Shown in pieces: positions 33,279 to 41,973 of a stretch of DNA of 64,000 nucleotides. The stretch's first letter is position 1, and every line of letters begins with the position of its first letter. Below the pieces are notes generated by a model. The model saw nothing but the letters and a program-made list of their open reading frames with translations, searched no databases and had not been told where the DNA came from. Source of the DNA: CBDCGS01 sp965216915 (GTDB taxonomy: Bacteria > Pseudomonadota > Alphaproteobacteria > UBA828). The position numbers and the translations under genes were made by a program. Where the stretch lies: positions 496,001 to 560,000 of the forward strand of contig CBDCGS010000011.1 of assembly GCA_965216915.1 (NCBI GenBank), given 5' to 3'.

Positions 33279-35261
33279 CTAGCGCGGAATAATCCGCTCC
33301 GGCGGAAAATCCAGGATCACCGACGTTCCGACCCCAACCTCGCTTTCGATGTCGAGCACGCCGTCGTGGAGTTGCATCATCGACGCGGACAGCGGCAAAC
33401 CAAGACCAGTGCCCTCATACTTGCGGCTGAGCGCGCTATCCACCTGGCCGAACGCCGAGAGCGCCTTCGGGATGTCTTTTCGATCGATGCCGATCCCGGT
33501 ATCGGCGACGATAATCCTGTAGCCGGTTCTCTCATCGGCCTCGGCAGAAATCGTGACGGATCCGCCCGGCGGCGTGAATTTGACGCCGTTCGAAAGCAGG
33601 TTGAGAAGAATCTGCCGAATCTTCGTCTCGTCGCCACCGAGTCTGGGAAGCTGCTCATCGACATTGTTGATCATTTCGACTTCGGCGGCCTCTGCGCGCG
33701 GCTTGAGCAGGCGGATACAGGCCGTGGCCACGATCCGGATATCGACTGGGCGATTTTCAAGATCGAGCGCGCCCGCTTCCGCTTTCGAATAATCGAGAAT
33801 GTCATTGATGACGCCGAGCAGATGCGTGCCGCTCACATGGATGTCCCGGACATAGTCCGTGTACGCCTGGCTTCCGAGCGGACCGAATAGCTCGTTCTTG
33901 AGTATTTCGGAAAATCCGATGATCGCGTTGAGCGGAGTCCTAAGCTCGTGGCTCATGTTCGCGAGAAACTCGGTCTTGGCACGGCTCGCAAGCTCCGAGA
34001 TCTCGTGCGCGCGCCGGGCTTCCTCCTCCGCAAGGCGCAACTCGGCTTCGCGGGATTTCATCTTGGTGATGTCGTGCCAGATTTCGATGACGCCGCCACT
34101 GCCCGACCGCTCGGTCGTGATTTGCACCCAACGATTGTCGGCGAGCTCGATTTCAACATCGTGACGCGCGCGCCTGTGATGCTCCACTTGCTTGTCGATA
34201 AACCCGCGCACGTCCTCCGGCGACCCGGCGAACAAGCCCGCGTCCCCCGCCGCTTCCATCAAGTCGCCAAAACGCGACCCAGACACAACCGACTTGGGAT
34301 CCCGCGACAGGAAGCTCGCATAGGGGCTATTGCAAAGCACCAACTTGTCGTCGCAATCGTAAAGCGCGAAGCCTTGGGGAATGATCTCGATGGCTTGCAC
34401 CAGTCGTGCCTGCGCCTCAGAGAGGCGAGCCTCGGTCTCGGTGGCTTCGGTGACATCCGTCGCCGTGCCGCGATACCCTTGGAACGTGCCTGTTGCTTCG
34501 TCGAAGACCGGAACCCCGCTTAGCCTGAACAGACGCACACCGCCGTCGGTGTCAACCAGGCGATAGAACACCTCGCGAAACGGCACGCGCGAGCCCGGGT
34601 ACGGATGCTGCTTCCGGTTGGCTTCCGCAAAGCCCTCGAAATCACCGAATTCGAACAGGCATGTGCCAATCAGCAGGCGCGCCGGAAGGCCGACGATCTC
34701 CGTAAAACGCTCCGAGACGAACGTGAACTTGAAAGCCTGATCGACCTCCCACACCCAGTCGAAGGTCAAGCGTGCGATGTCGTCGAACCGGGCGCGGGCG
34801 AGCCTGAGCTCGTCGGATTTCCGGTCCGCAACGCCATGAAACAAACCGATGACCAGAGCCGGCCCGTCTTCGGACGCGGGTAACGGCCAGTAGTGGCCGA
34901 TGATCATTTGGTGGTCCGCCCCATCGTCCCGCAACGCATGCTCGAACTCGCACGGCCTCCCGACCTTGAGCGCGTGGGTGATCGCAGCCTTCGGCGAAAG
35001 CGCGAGTTCGGGCGTGCTGTCAGAACGGGCCGGATCGTTGCGCTCAACCAGCGCGCGGTAGGCGGCGTTCGCGTGAACCAGAATCCCATCTTGGTCGGCG
35101 ACGAAGGCGGCGGGCCCGTGTTCGAACGCGAAGGCGAACCAAGGCTCGTTCAGCGTTCCGCGGATTGTGTCTCGCCCACTTCGCGCGGAATCGAGCCGCG
35201 GGTGCGGAACAATCCGCGCGGTCTCCGTCTCGGCGGAGTGGGAAGACCCTGGCTTAGCCAT
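33279..35261 (-). CDS. PAS-domain sensor histidine kinase, soluble
   Basis: 660 aa with no membrane segment. Two or three PAS-type sensor domains (about residues 40-160, 170-280 with FTFVSERFTEIVGLP, and 300-420 with GFALYDCDDKLVL). A coiled linker leads to HisKA with FLANMSHELRTPLNAI, then HATPase_c with N-box NLLSNGVKF, VADTGIGID and GTGLGLPLS. There is no receiver domain. The ATG at 35261 overlaps the end of the DUF2336 gene by 8 bp, so the two are coupled. No cognate response regulator is adjacent. The IS630 element abuts its stop codon. Confidence 0.9.
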   Translation of the reverse strand: MAKPGSSHSAETETARIVPHPRLDSARSGRDTIRGTLNEPWFAFAFEHGPAAFVADQDGILVHANAAYRALVERNDPARSDSTPELALSPKAAITHALKVGRPCEFEHALRDDGADHQMIIGHYWPLPASEDGPALVIGLFHGVADRKSDELRLARARFDDIARLTFDWVWEVDQAFKFTFVSERFTEIVGLPARLLIGTCLFEFGDFEGFAEANRKQHPYPGSRVPFREVFYRLVDTDGGVRLFRLSGVPVFDEATGTFQGYRGTATDVTEATETEARLSEAQARLVQAIEIIPQGFALYDCDDKLVLCNSPYASFLSRDPKSVVSGSRFGDLMEAAGDAGLFAGSPEDVRGFIDKQVEHHRRARHDVEIELADNRWVQITTERSGSGGVIEIWHDITKMKSREAELRLAEEEARRAHEISELASRAKTEFLANMSHELRTPLNAIIGFSEILKNELFGPLGSQAYTDYVRDIHVSGTHLLGVINDILDYSKAEAGALDLENRPVDIRIVATACIRLLKPRAEAAEVEMINNVDEQLPRLGGDETKIRQILLNLLSNGVKFTPPGGSVTISAEADERTGYRIIVADTGIGIDRKDIPKALSAFGQVDSALSRKYEGTGLGLPLSASMMQLHDGVLDIESEVGVGTSVILDFPPERIIPR

Positions 35262-36426
35262 CGGCGCCGACCTGCTTGAGCGCGAAGAGATAATCAGAGC
35301 TCCGGCGCCAGCGTCGCAACACGCGATTGGCGTCGTGCTGGCGCGTCTTTCTATAGAGCTCGACCAATTCGCGATGCTGCGCGGCGCTCGGCTTCGCGCC
35401 GCCGTCACCTGCGCGCCGCGTAAGCTCGAAAATCGCCATGAACGTATCCGTGTCCAGGCCGATCGCACGGCAAAGCAGTGCCAAGGCTTCCCCGCCCGGC
35501 TCGAACAGAATGCGCCGGAGCAGCTTGGGGCGCAGACCGCTGAGCTTGCAGAGACCGGCCTCGAAGAGCGAAACCTCGCCCTGACGAAGCGCCTTGATGA
35601 GGAAGCTCGCATCGAGCTCGTCGAGCGCTGCGAGACGGTCGACGAGATCTTCCGGCTTGGTCGACGACGCGCCCTCGGAATCCTCGAGTTGGATCGCCGT
35701 CGCGGCTTCGATTGCATCGTCGAGCGATGATGCGTCGATGTCGAAGTTGGCGGCGATGTGCTTTCTGAGAGCGGCGGAGACCCACCAGTACATCCGCTGC
35801 GCGAGATCTGTGGGCAAGTCTGGGCGCCGCACAAGCGGATTCTGGTAACTGTCCATTCGCTTGGATTCGCTCACCAGATATTCCATGACCTCGCGCGAGA
35901 TGGCGGCACCATGGTTGTTGAGAAGGCTGGTGATCACATCTTCATCACCGGTCTCGACCAGCGCCTGCGACACTTCCTCGCTCACCGTGCTTCGCATCGA
36001 CACGGCGAGCTGATGCTGCATGGTGCGATGCTTGACGATTTCGATGAGATCGGCGTCCTGGAGAATCTGGTTTTGGATCAGGATCTGGTGGGCGACCTCG
36101 AATTCCTGATTGGCCAGCTCGACCACCAGCGCGTGCGGCGTGTCGGTCCGTGTGGCGAGCTGATCGGCCAGGCGCTTCCGTACCTCCATTTCGACGTCGT
36201 GGATGAGCTGACGCAAGATTTCGCCCATCAGGGCGCGTTCACGATCGCTCAGCATCTCGCCGTTTTTTAGGAACAAATCCTGAACGGCTTCGAACAAAGC
36301 ACCGCGGCTATCCCGCGATCGATCGCGGGCGAGACGGAATAGCGTCTCCACGTCGAAATCCCCCGCGCGAAGGGCGTCGGCAACCAACGTCGGCATCGTC
36401 GCTTCTGATCTGCTCTCGATCGGCAT
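35254..36426 (-). CDS. DUF2336 domain protein
   Basis: 390 aa, mostly alpha-helical. Recognisable DUF2336 features are the opening LVADALRAGDFDVETLFRLA, the DRERALMGEILRQLI helix, and the central repeat-like LADQLATRTDTPHALVVELAN. Members are largely restricted to alphaproteobacteria and their function is not established. The coupling to a soluble PAS kinase suggests a regulatory role. ATG at 36426 was chosen; an in-frame GTG/ATG region up to 36498 and an ATG at 36396 are alternatives, and the ribosome site is weak in all cases. Confidence 0.8.
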   Translation of the reverse strand: MPIESRSEATMPTLVADALRAGDFDVETLFRLARDRSRDSRGALFEAVQDLFLKNGEMLSDRERALMGEILRQLIHDVEMEVRKRLADQLATRTDTPHALVVELANQEFEVAHQILIQNQILQDADLIEIVKHRTMQHQLAVSMRSTVSEEVSQALVETGDEDVITSLLNNHGAAISREVMEYLVSESKRMDSYQNPLVRRPDLPTDLAQRMYWWVSAALRKHIAANFDIDASSLDDAIEAATAIQLEDSEGASSTKPEDLVDRLAALDELDASFLIKALRQGEVSLFEAGLCKLSGLRPKLLRRILFEPGGEALALLCRAIGLDTDTFMAIFELTRRAGDGGAKPSAAQHRELVELYRKTRQHDANRVLRRWRRSSDYLFALKQVGADG

Positions 36427-36649
36427 CGCCGCTTTCGCCTCGCGCAGAGGTAGTCCGTAGGCCGGAAGACACACCCGGCCCTTCTGCCGAATTACCACTC
36501 TGCGGGCTAAGATTTCGCTAACGCGGCGATCGCCAGAGTCGCTGTAAACGCAAACGGAAACGAGCGTTCTGTGTCAACGGCGCCCCTGGTCAGGGAAACT
36601 CAGGACCGCGGATCCCCCGTCGGCGGCGGCAGGACCAAGCGTCGCGGGG

Positions 36650-38155
36650 TTACACGGCCTCCGACGTGAGCGTCACCGTATAGCCCCAGAGCCGCTCGAC
36701 ATGCTTGATGACGGCCTCGTTCGTCTCCTTCTCGAGCGGCACGCCGTCACGCTGTGTGTGGCGCAGCTTGAGGCTGCGATCGCCCTTCAAGTCGACATCG
36801 AGGACTTCGATGTTGGGCTCGGCGACGCTTAGATCGTGGGCGCGCGCAAGCGCGGCGCGCACCCGCCGATAGCCGACCTCATCGTGAATGTCCGAGACCG
36901 TGTAGTGGCTCTTCTTCTCCTCATCCCGCAGGACGAAGAGCTTGAGCGTGCGGATCACATGCGGGCTGAGATATTGCTGGATGAAGGATTCGTCGCGGTA
37001 GTTGGCCCAGGCGTCCTTGAGCGCTGCGCGCCAGTCGCCTGAGCCCGCGAGCTCGGGGAACCATTCCCGATCCTCCGCCGTGGGCACCTCGCACATGCGC
37101 TTAATGTCCGACATCATTGCGAAACCGAGTGCGTAGGGGTTGATGCCGCGATAGCGCCGATCGTCGAAATCGGCCTGGAACAGCACGTTCGAGTGACTGT
37201 GCAGGATCTCGAGCATCGCGCCCTCGGTGAGAAGGCCGCGATCGAACAGCTGGTTGGTGATGTAGTGATGCACGAAGGTCGCGCAGCCCTCGTTCATCAC
37301 CTTGGTCTGTTTCTGCGGATAGAAATATTGTGCGATGTTGCGGACGATACGCAGCACCTCGCGCTCCCACGTCTTCAGGACGGGGCTGTTCTTTTCGACG
37401 AAGTAGAGAAGGTTCTCCTCGGGCAGCTTGAGCTTCGCGCGCTGGGTCTCCTCATCCGGCTCGGCGGGCTCCGGCGTGTCCTCATCGGCGCTCTTCGGCA
37501 CGGTGCGCCAAAGGTCGTTGAACGTGCTCTCTTCGTTCTCACGTCGCAGACGCTCCCGCGCGTCGCGCTCGGATTGCGTCAGCTTGGGCGGTCGACGGTA
37601 GCGAAAGACGCCATGATCCATCACGGCGTGCGCGGCATCGAGGATCTCCTCGACCGCGCCGACCCCGTAACGCTCCTCGCAGCGGGCAATGTAGCTCTTC
37701 GCGAACTGGAGATACTCAAGAATGCCCTCGGCGTCGGTCCACTGGCGGAACAGCTCGTTGTTCTTGAAGAAGTGGTTGTGGCCGAACGCGGCGTGCGCCA
37801 TCACCAAGGCCTGCAAGGCCATGGTGTTCTCTTCCATGTTGTAGCTGATGCAGGGGTTCGAATTGATGACGATCTCGTAGGCGAGCCCTGCGTAGCCTTT
37901 GCGATAGGCGCGCTCCTCGCGGGCGAAACGCTTGCCGAATGACCAATGCTGGTACATCAGCGGCATACCGACGGAGGAGTAGGCATCCAGCATTTGCTCG
38001 GAGGAGATGATCTCGATCTGATTGGGATAGACGTCGAGTCCGAGATCCTCGAGCGCGACCTCCTCGATTGCGCGATAGGTGCGCTCGAGCGTGTCGAAAT
38101 CCCACTCGGAGCCCTCGAAGAGCGGCGTGACCTTTTTCTGCGCGACCGCGCTCAT
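36650..38155 (-). CDS. SpoVR family protein
   Basis: 501 aa, close to the length of E. coli YcgB (510). Features are the DFDTLERTYRAIEEVA opening, LGLDVYPNQIEIISSEQM, the highly conserved VINSNPCISYNMEENTM and AFGHNHFFKNN, and NEGCATFVHHYI with His residues that could bind metal. Family members are needed for spore cortex formation in Bacillus and are stress-induced in Gram-negatives, but their biochemical activity is unknown. Translation overlaps the YeaH stop by 4 bp. It is the last gene of a PrkA-YeaH-SpoVR operon. The 223 bp to DUF2336 show no gene. Confidence 0.93.
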   Translation of the reverse strand: MSAVAQKKVTPLFEGSEWDFDTLERTYRAIEEVALEDLGLDVYPNQIEIISSEQMLDAYSSVGMPLMYQHWSFGKRFAREERAYRKGYAGLAYEIVINSNPCISYNMEENTMALQALVMAHAAFGHNHFFKNNELFRQWTDAEGILEYLQFAKSYIARCEERYGVGAVEEILDAAHAVMDHGVFRYRRPPKLTQSERDARERLRRENEESTFNDLWRTVPKSADEDTPEPAEPDEETQRAKLKLPEENLLYFVEKNSPVLKTWEREVLRIVRNIAQYFYPQKQTKVMNEGCATFVHHYITNQLFDRGLLTEGAMLEILHSHSNVLFQADFDDRRYRGINPYALGFAMMSDIKRMCEVPTAEDREWFPELAGSGDWRAALKDAWANYRDESFIQQYLSPHVIRTLKLFVLRDEEKKSHYTVSDIHDEVGYRRVRAALARAHDLSVAEPNIEVLDVDLKGDRSLKLRHTQRDGVPLEKETNEAVIKHVERLWGYTVTLTSEAV

Positions 38156-39504
38156 CCAGTCGCTCCGGATGATTGGGCCGCGGCGACCGAGGGTTCGTTG
38201 CGCGCGGCGAAGAGCTGGCGAAACACCGGATAAATGTCGGCCGGGCTCGCGATATGCTTCATCGCGAAATTGGGCCACGCCTCCTCGACGGGCTTGTAGG
38301 CTTGCCAGAGCACCGAGCCGCGCGGGCTCGACTTCAACTCATCGAGGCCGCGCTTGTCGATAATCTCGACATAGGCGTAGTACTGGCAAAGCGGCATCAG
38401 CTCCTCGGTGAGGATGCTCTGGCAGCGGCCGGCGTCGCCCGAATAGTCGTCACCGTCGGAAGCCTGGGCGCAATAGATGTTCCACTCCGAGGTGTTGTAG
38501 CGGTCGCGCACGATCTCCTGCATCTTGCGGAGTGCGGTGCTCACGACCGTGCCGCCGGTCTCGCGGGCGTAGAAGAACGTGTGCTCGTCGACCTCCTCGG
38601 CGTGATGCGTATGGCGGACGAAGACCACGTCGATCCGCTCGTAACGACGCTGCAGGAAAAGGTGGAGCAAGACGAAAAAGCGCTTCGCAAGATCCTTCTC
38701 GCGCTCGCCCATGGAGCCTGACACGTCCATCAAGCAAAACATGACGGCGTTCGAGTTGGGCTCGGGGTGTGATTCGAACCGGTTGTAGCGAATGTCGACC
38801 GGATCGATGTAGGGCACCGTCCGGAGGCGGCGCGCCACGGTCTCGAGGAGCGCTTGCAGCGCCGCGAGCCTCTCCTCCTCTTCCGGGGTGCGCGGATCCT
38901 TCGCCTGCAGCGCCTCGATCTCGGCCCGCAGCAGGTCTTCCTCGTCCGTTTTCGGACGCCGGAGCGCGATGCGCCGGCCGAGCGCGTTGCGCATGGTACG
39001 GATCACGTTGAGGTTGGTCGGCGTGCCCGCCGTCGCAAAGCCGGCGCGGTGCGGCTTGTATTGCACCACCTCGCGCAGGCTGGTCTTCACGAGATCCGGC
39101 AGCTCCAAATCCTCGAAGAAAAGGTCGAGGAACTCCTCGCGCGAGAGCGTGAACTCGAACCCGTCCTCGCCGTCGCCCTGGTCGCTCGCCTCCTTGCCGC
39201 TTCCACCCCCGGCGCCGCCGCCGGCGGGTGGCTTCTTGATCTTGTCGCCGACCTGATACTCCTTGTTGCCGGGGAGAATCATGTCGCGCGTGCCGCCCGA
39301 TTGGGCATGGCGCCACCGCGGCTCGCTGATCCCCTTGGTCGGAATGCGAACCTGCTCGCCCGATCCCGCATCCGTGATGCTCTTCTCGGTGACGGACCGG
39401 TTGACCGCATCCTTCACAAGCGCCCGCGCGCGCCGGATGAAGCGTTGCCGGTTGCCGAGGCTCTTCTGCTTCGGGTTCCGGCGGCGGTCGATGAAAAAGG
39501 GCAT
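38152..39504 (-). CDS. yeaH: YeaH/YhbH family protein (DUF444, von Willebrand A-like)
   Basis: 450 aa. Begins FIDRRRNPKQKSLGNRQRF, a conserved family opening, then a Gly-rich stretch (PAGGGAGGGSGK) and a VWA-like domain with the metal site CLMDVSGSMGEREK (~265) and VVSTALRKM. This family acts with PrkA-type kinases in stress and stationary phase. It starts directly at the TAA of the prkA gene and ends overlapping spoVR, so all three are coupled. Confidence 0.92.
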   Translation of the reverse strand: MPFFIDRRRNPKQKSLGNRQRFIRRARALVKDAVNRSVTEKSITDAGSGEQVRIPTKGISEPRWRHAQSGGTRDMILPGNKEYQVGDKIKKPPAGGGAGGGSGKEASDQGDGEDGFEFTLSREEFLDLFFEDLELPDLVKTSLREVVQYKPHRAGFATAGTPTNLNVIRTMRNALGRRIALRRPKTDEEDLLRAEIEALQAKDPRTPEEEERLAALQALLETVARRLRTVPYIDPVDIRYNRFESHPEPNSNAVMFCLMDVSGSMGEREKDLAKRFFVLLHLFLQRRYERIDVVFVRHTHHAEEVDEHTFFYARETGGTVVSTALRKMQEIVRDRYNTSEWNIYCAQASDGDDYSGDAGRCQSILTEELMPLCQYYAYVEIIDKRGLDELKSSPRGSVLWQAYKPVEEAWPNFAMKHIASPADIYPVFRQLFAARNEPSVAAAQSSGATG

Positions 39505-41439
39505 TTAGCCGGCTTTCGAAACCCGCATGTACCACTCGACCAAGCGGCGAACCTGACGCTCGGTGTAGCCGCGATCGGTCATACGCTTGACGAAGTCGGC
39601 GTGCTTGCGGTCGGTCTCGCTGTCCTTCTTCGAGCCGAAGCTGATCACCGGCAACAGCTCCTCGACCTGGCTGAACATGCGCTTCTCGATGACGGTGCGC
39701 AGCTTCTCGTAGCTCGTCCAAGAAGGATTGGTGCCGTTGTTCTGGGCGCGCGCGCGCAGGCAGAACTTGACCACCTCGTTGCGGAAATCCTTCGGATTGG
39801 CAATGCCCGCGGGCTTCTCGATCTTTGAGAGCTCCGCATCGAGGACGGCGCGATCGAGCATCTGGCCGGTGTCGGGATCCTTGTAGTCCTGCTCCTCGAT
39901 CCAAGCGTCCGCGTAGGCGATGTAGCGATCGAACAGGTTCTGCCCATACTCGGTGTAGGACTCGAGGTAGGCCTTCTGGATCTCGTTGCCGATGAATTCC
40001 GCGTAGCGCGGCCCAAGCTCGGCCTTCAGGAACTCGAGATATTTGTTCTCGACATCCTCGGGAAATTGCTCGCGGCGCACGGCGCTCTCCAGCACGTACA
40101 AGAGGTGGACCGGATCGGCGGCCACCTCCTCGGTGTCGTGGTTGAAGGTCTCCGAGAGCACCTTGAACGCGAACCGAGTGGAAACGCCGGTCATGCCCTC
40201 GTCGACGCCCGCCGCGTCGCGATACTCCTGCATCGACTTGGCGTTGGGATCGCTGTCCTTGAGGTTCTCGCCGTCATAGATCCGCATTTTCGAGTGGAGC
40301 GACGAGTTCTCGTGCTCGTGCAGGCGGGTCAACACGGAGAAGCGGCTGAGAATGTTGAGGGTCTCGTCGGCGCAGGGCGCCTCCGCGAGCTCGCTGTCCT
40401 TGAGCAGCTTTTCGTAAATCCGCGTTTCCTCGGTGACGCGCAGGCAATAAGGCACCTTGACCACGCAGATCCGGTCGAGGAAGGCTTCGTTGTTCTTGTT
40501 GTTCTTGAACTGCTGCCACTCGGCCTCGTTGGAGTGCGCGAGCACGATGCCCTGGAAGGGGAGGCCACCGAAGGTCTCGGTGCCGACATAGTTGCCTTCC
40601 TGCGTCGCTGTGAGCAGCGGGTGCAGCACCTTGATCGGCGCCTTGAACATCTCGACGAACTCGAGCAAGCCCTGGGTCGTGCGATTGAGGCCGCCGGAGA
40701 AGCTATAGGCGTCGGGATCGTCCTGGCTGAAGTGCTCGAGCTGGCGGATGTCGACCTTGCCGACGAGGGCAGAGACGTCTTGGTTGTTGTCATCGCCGGG
40801 TTCGGTTTTGGCGATGCCGATTTGGCGCAACTTGGAGGGGTTCATTTTGACGACGGTGAAGCGGGACACATCGCCACCGAACTCGTCGAGGCGCTTGACC
40901 GCCCAAGGCGAGGCGCTGGCGCCGAGACGCCGCTTCGGAATGCCGTACTTCTCCTCCAGCACCGGCGCCATCTCCTCGCGATCGAAGAGACCGAGAGGTG
41001 ATTCGAAAAGCGGGCTCGTTTGATCTCCGGCCTTCAGCACGTGGATCGGGTGCTTCTCCATCAGAAGCTTCAAACGCTCGGCGAGGCTCGACTTGCCGCC
41101 ACCGACCGGGCCCAGCAGGTAGAGAATCTGCTTTCTTTCCTCAAGGCCCTGCGCGGCGTAGCGGAAAAAGCCGACGATGCGCTCGATGGTCTCTTCCATG
41201 CCGTGGAAGTCGCTGAACGCGGGATAGACCTTGACGGTGCGGTTCAAAAAGATCCGGCCGAGGCGCGTGTCTTGGCTGGTATCGATGAGCTTCGGATCAC
41301 CCACCGAGGCGACCATGCGCTCGGCCGCGCTCGCATACATCATCGGATCGTCGCGGCAACCGAGAAGGTAGTCTTGCAGGGTCATCTCCTCGGCTTCGTT
41401 CCGGGTGTAATACTCGGAAAAGAGATCGATCACGTTCAT
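39505..41439 (-). CDS. prkA: PrkA family serine protein kinase (YeaG-like)
   Basis: 644 aa, the usual PrkA length. An AAA+ type ATP site LLGPVGGGKSSLAERLK lies at ~107-123, followed by the PrkA core and a C-terminal kinase-like region (LDRICVVKVPYCLRV, SFGSKKD). E. coli YeaG is a stress-induced protein kinase; some PrkA proteins have been proposed to be AAA proteases. The ATG at 41439 with AGGTCAGG upstream is chosen over frames further upstream, which lack family sequence. It is preceded by a 530-bp AT-rich leader, unusual for this window. Confidence 0.93.
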   Translation of the reverse strand: MNVIDLFSEYYTRNEAEEMTLQDYLLGCRDDPMMYASAAERMVASVGDPKLIDTSQDTRLGRIFLNRTVKVYPAFSDFHGMEETIERIVGFFRYAAQGLEERKQILYLLGPVGGGKSSLAERLKLLMEKHPIHVLKAGDQTSPLFESPLGLFDREEMAPVLEEKYGIPKRRLGASASPWAVKRLDEFGGDVSRFTVVKMNPSKLRQIGIAKTEPGDDNNQDVSALVGKVDIRQLEHFSQDDPDAYSFSGGLNRTTQGLLEFVEMFKAPIKVLHPLLTATQEGNYVGTETFGGLPFQGIVLAHSNEAEWQQFKNNKNNEAFLDRICVVKVPYCLRVTEETRIYEKLLKDSELAEAPCADETLNILSRFSVLTRLHEHENSSLHSKMRIYDGENLKDSDPNAKSMQEYRDAAGVDEGMTGVSTRFAFKVLSETFNHDTEEVAADPVHLLYVLESAVRREQFPEDVENKYLEFLKAELGPRYAEFIGNEIQKAYLESYTEYGQNLFDRYIAYADAWIEEQDYKDPDTGQMLDRAVLDAELSKIEKPAGIANPKDFRNEVVKFCLRARAQNNGTNPSWTSYEKLRTVIEKRMFSQVEELLPVISFGSKKDSETDRKHADFVKRMTDRGYTERQVRRLVEWYMRVSKAG

Positions 41440-41973
41440 CGCTAGACCTGACCTTTCGGCGTATCGACGCCGCGGCTTGGAGCGACGCGGGGAGCGCCGC
41501 CATGTTTGGGCGGGGTGTGGACTGGTCTCCGGCAGCAACACGCGCTTGCGTGTTCCCTCGAGCGGCCGGGCAGTCCCCGGTGATATGGCGCCGTCATCAT
41601 GGGGTTCGTTGATTCCTCACGGCGTGCGTCGCCGCGTTCAAGAACCTGAAATGCGCACCATGTATTAGCGTCCGTTGCCTCTTAAATTAGGGTAAATATC
41701 GTTGAAAACAATAACAAATCATGAATTTCTTTCTGCAACGAAGAGTAAGTCGTTGTATTATTTCGTATATTGCGCTAGATTCCAGCAACGAGTCAGCACA
41801 ATGCAACCATCGAACGAGTAGAAAAATCTCTATAATTATCAATAGATTATAAGGCGGCACGCACACAGCCGCCCCCAGCGAGCGACGCCTTAAATTTGCC
41901 GCATTTTTCTCATTATTCTCTTGGAAATACTCGGCATGCCGCCTGGCGCCGAAATCCGGCGCGCGCGGGCGCG
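41440..41973. promoter_or_regulatory. 534-bp gene-free, partly very AT-rich region upstream of prkA
   Basis: Positions ~41650-41900 are strikingly AT-rich. They include the inverted repeat TATAAT / ATTATA (41831-41851), which offers a TATAAT hexamer on both strands, and CAACG / CGTTG (41736-41755). No coding region is supported. It lies upstream of prkA and downstream of the HyuAB gene, so it most probably holds the prkA operon promoter and a long leader. No clean stress-sigma (GGAAC-N16/17-CGTT) site was found by eye. Confidence 0.5.

Larger units (their letters stand above)
32230..33279 (-). mobile_element. IS630-family insertion sequence (about 1050 bp)
   Basis: Imperfect terminal inverted repeats (left GAGCGTGATC..., right complement GAGCACGATT..., about 18 of 27 positions) flanked on both sides by TA, at 32228-32229 and 33280-33281, as expected for IS630/Tc1-type insertion at TA. 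It contains a two-frame transposase on the minus strand. It inserted at the stop codon of the histidine kinase gene, but the pre-insertion sequence would also have read TAG, so the kinase is not altered. Confidence 0.85.
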
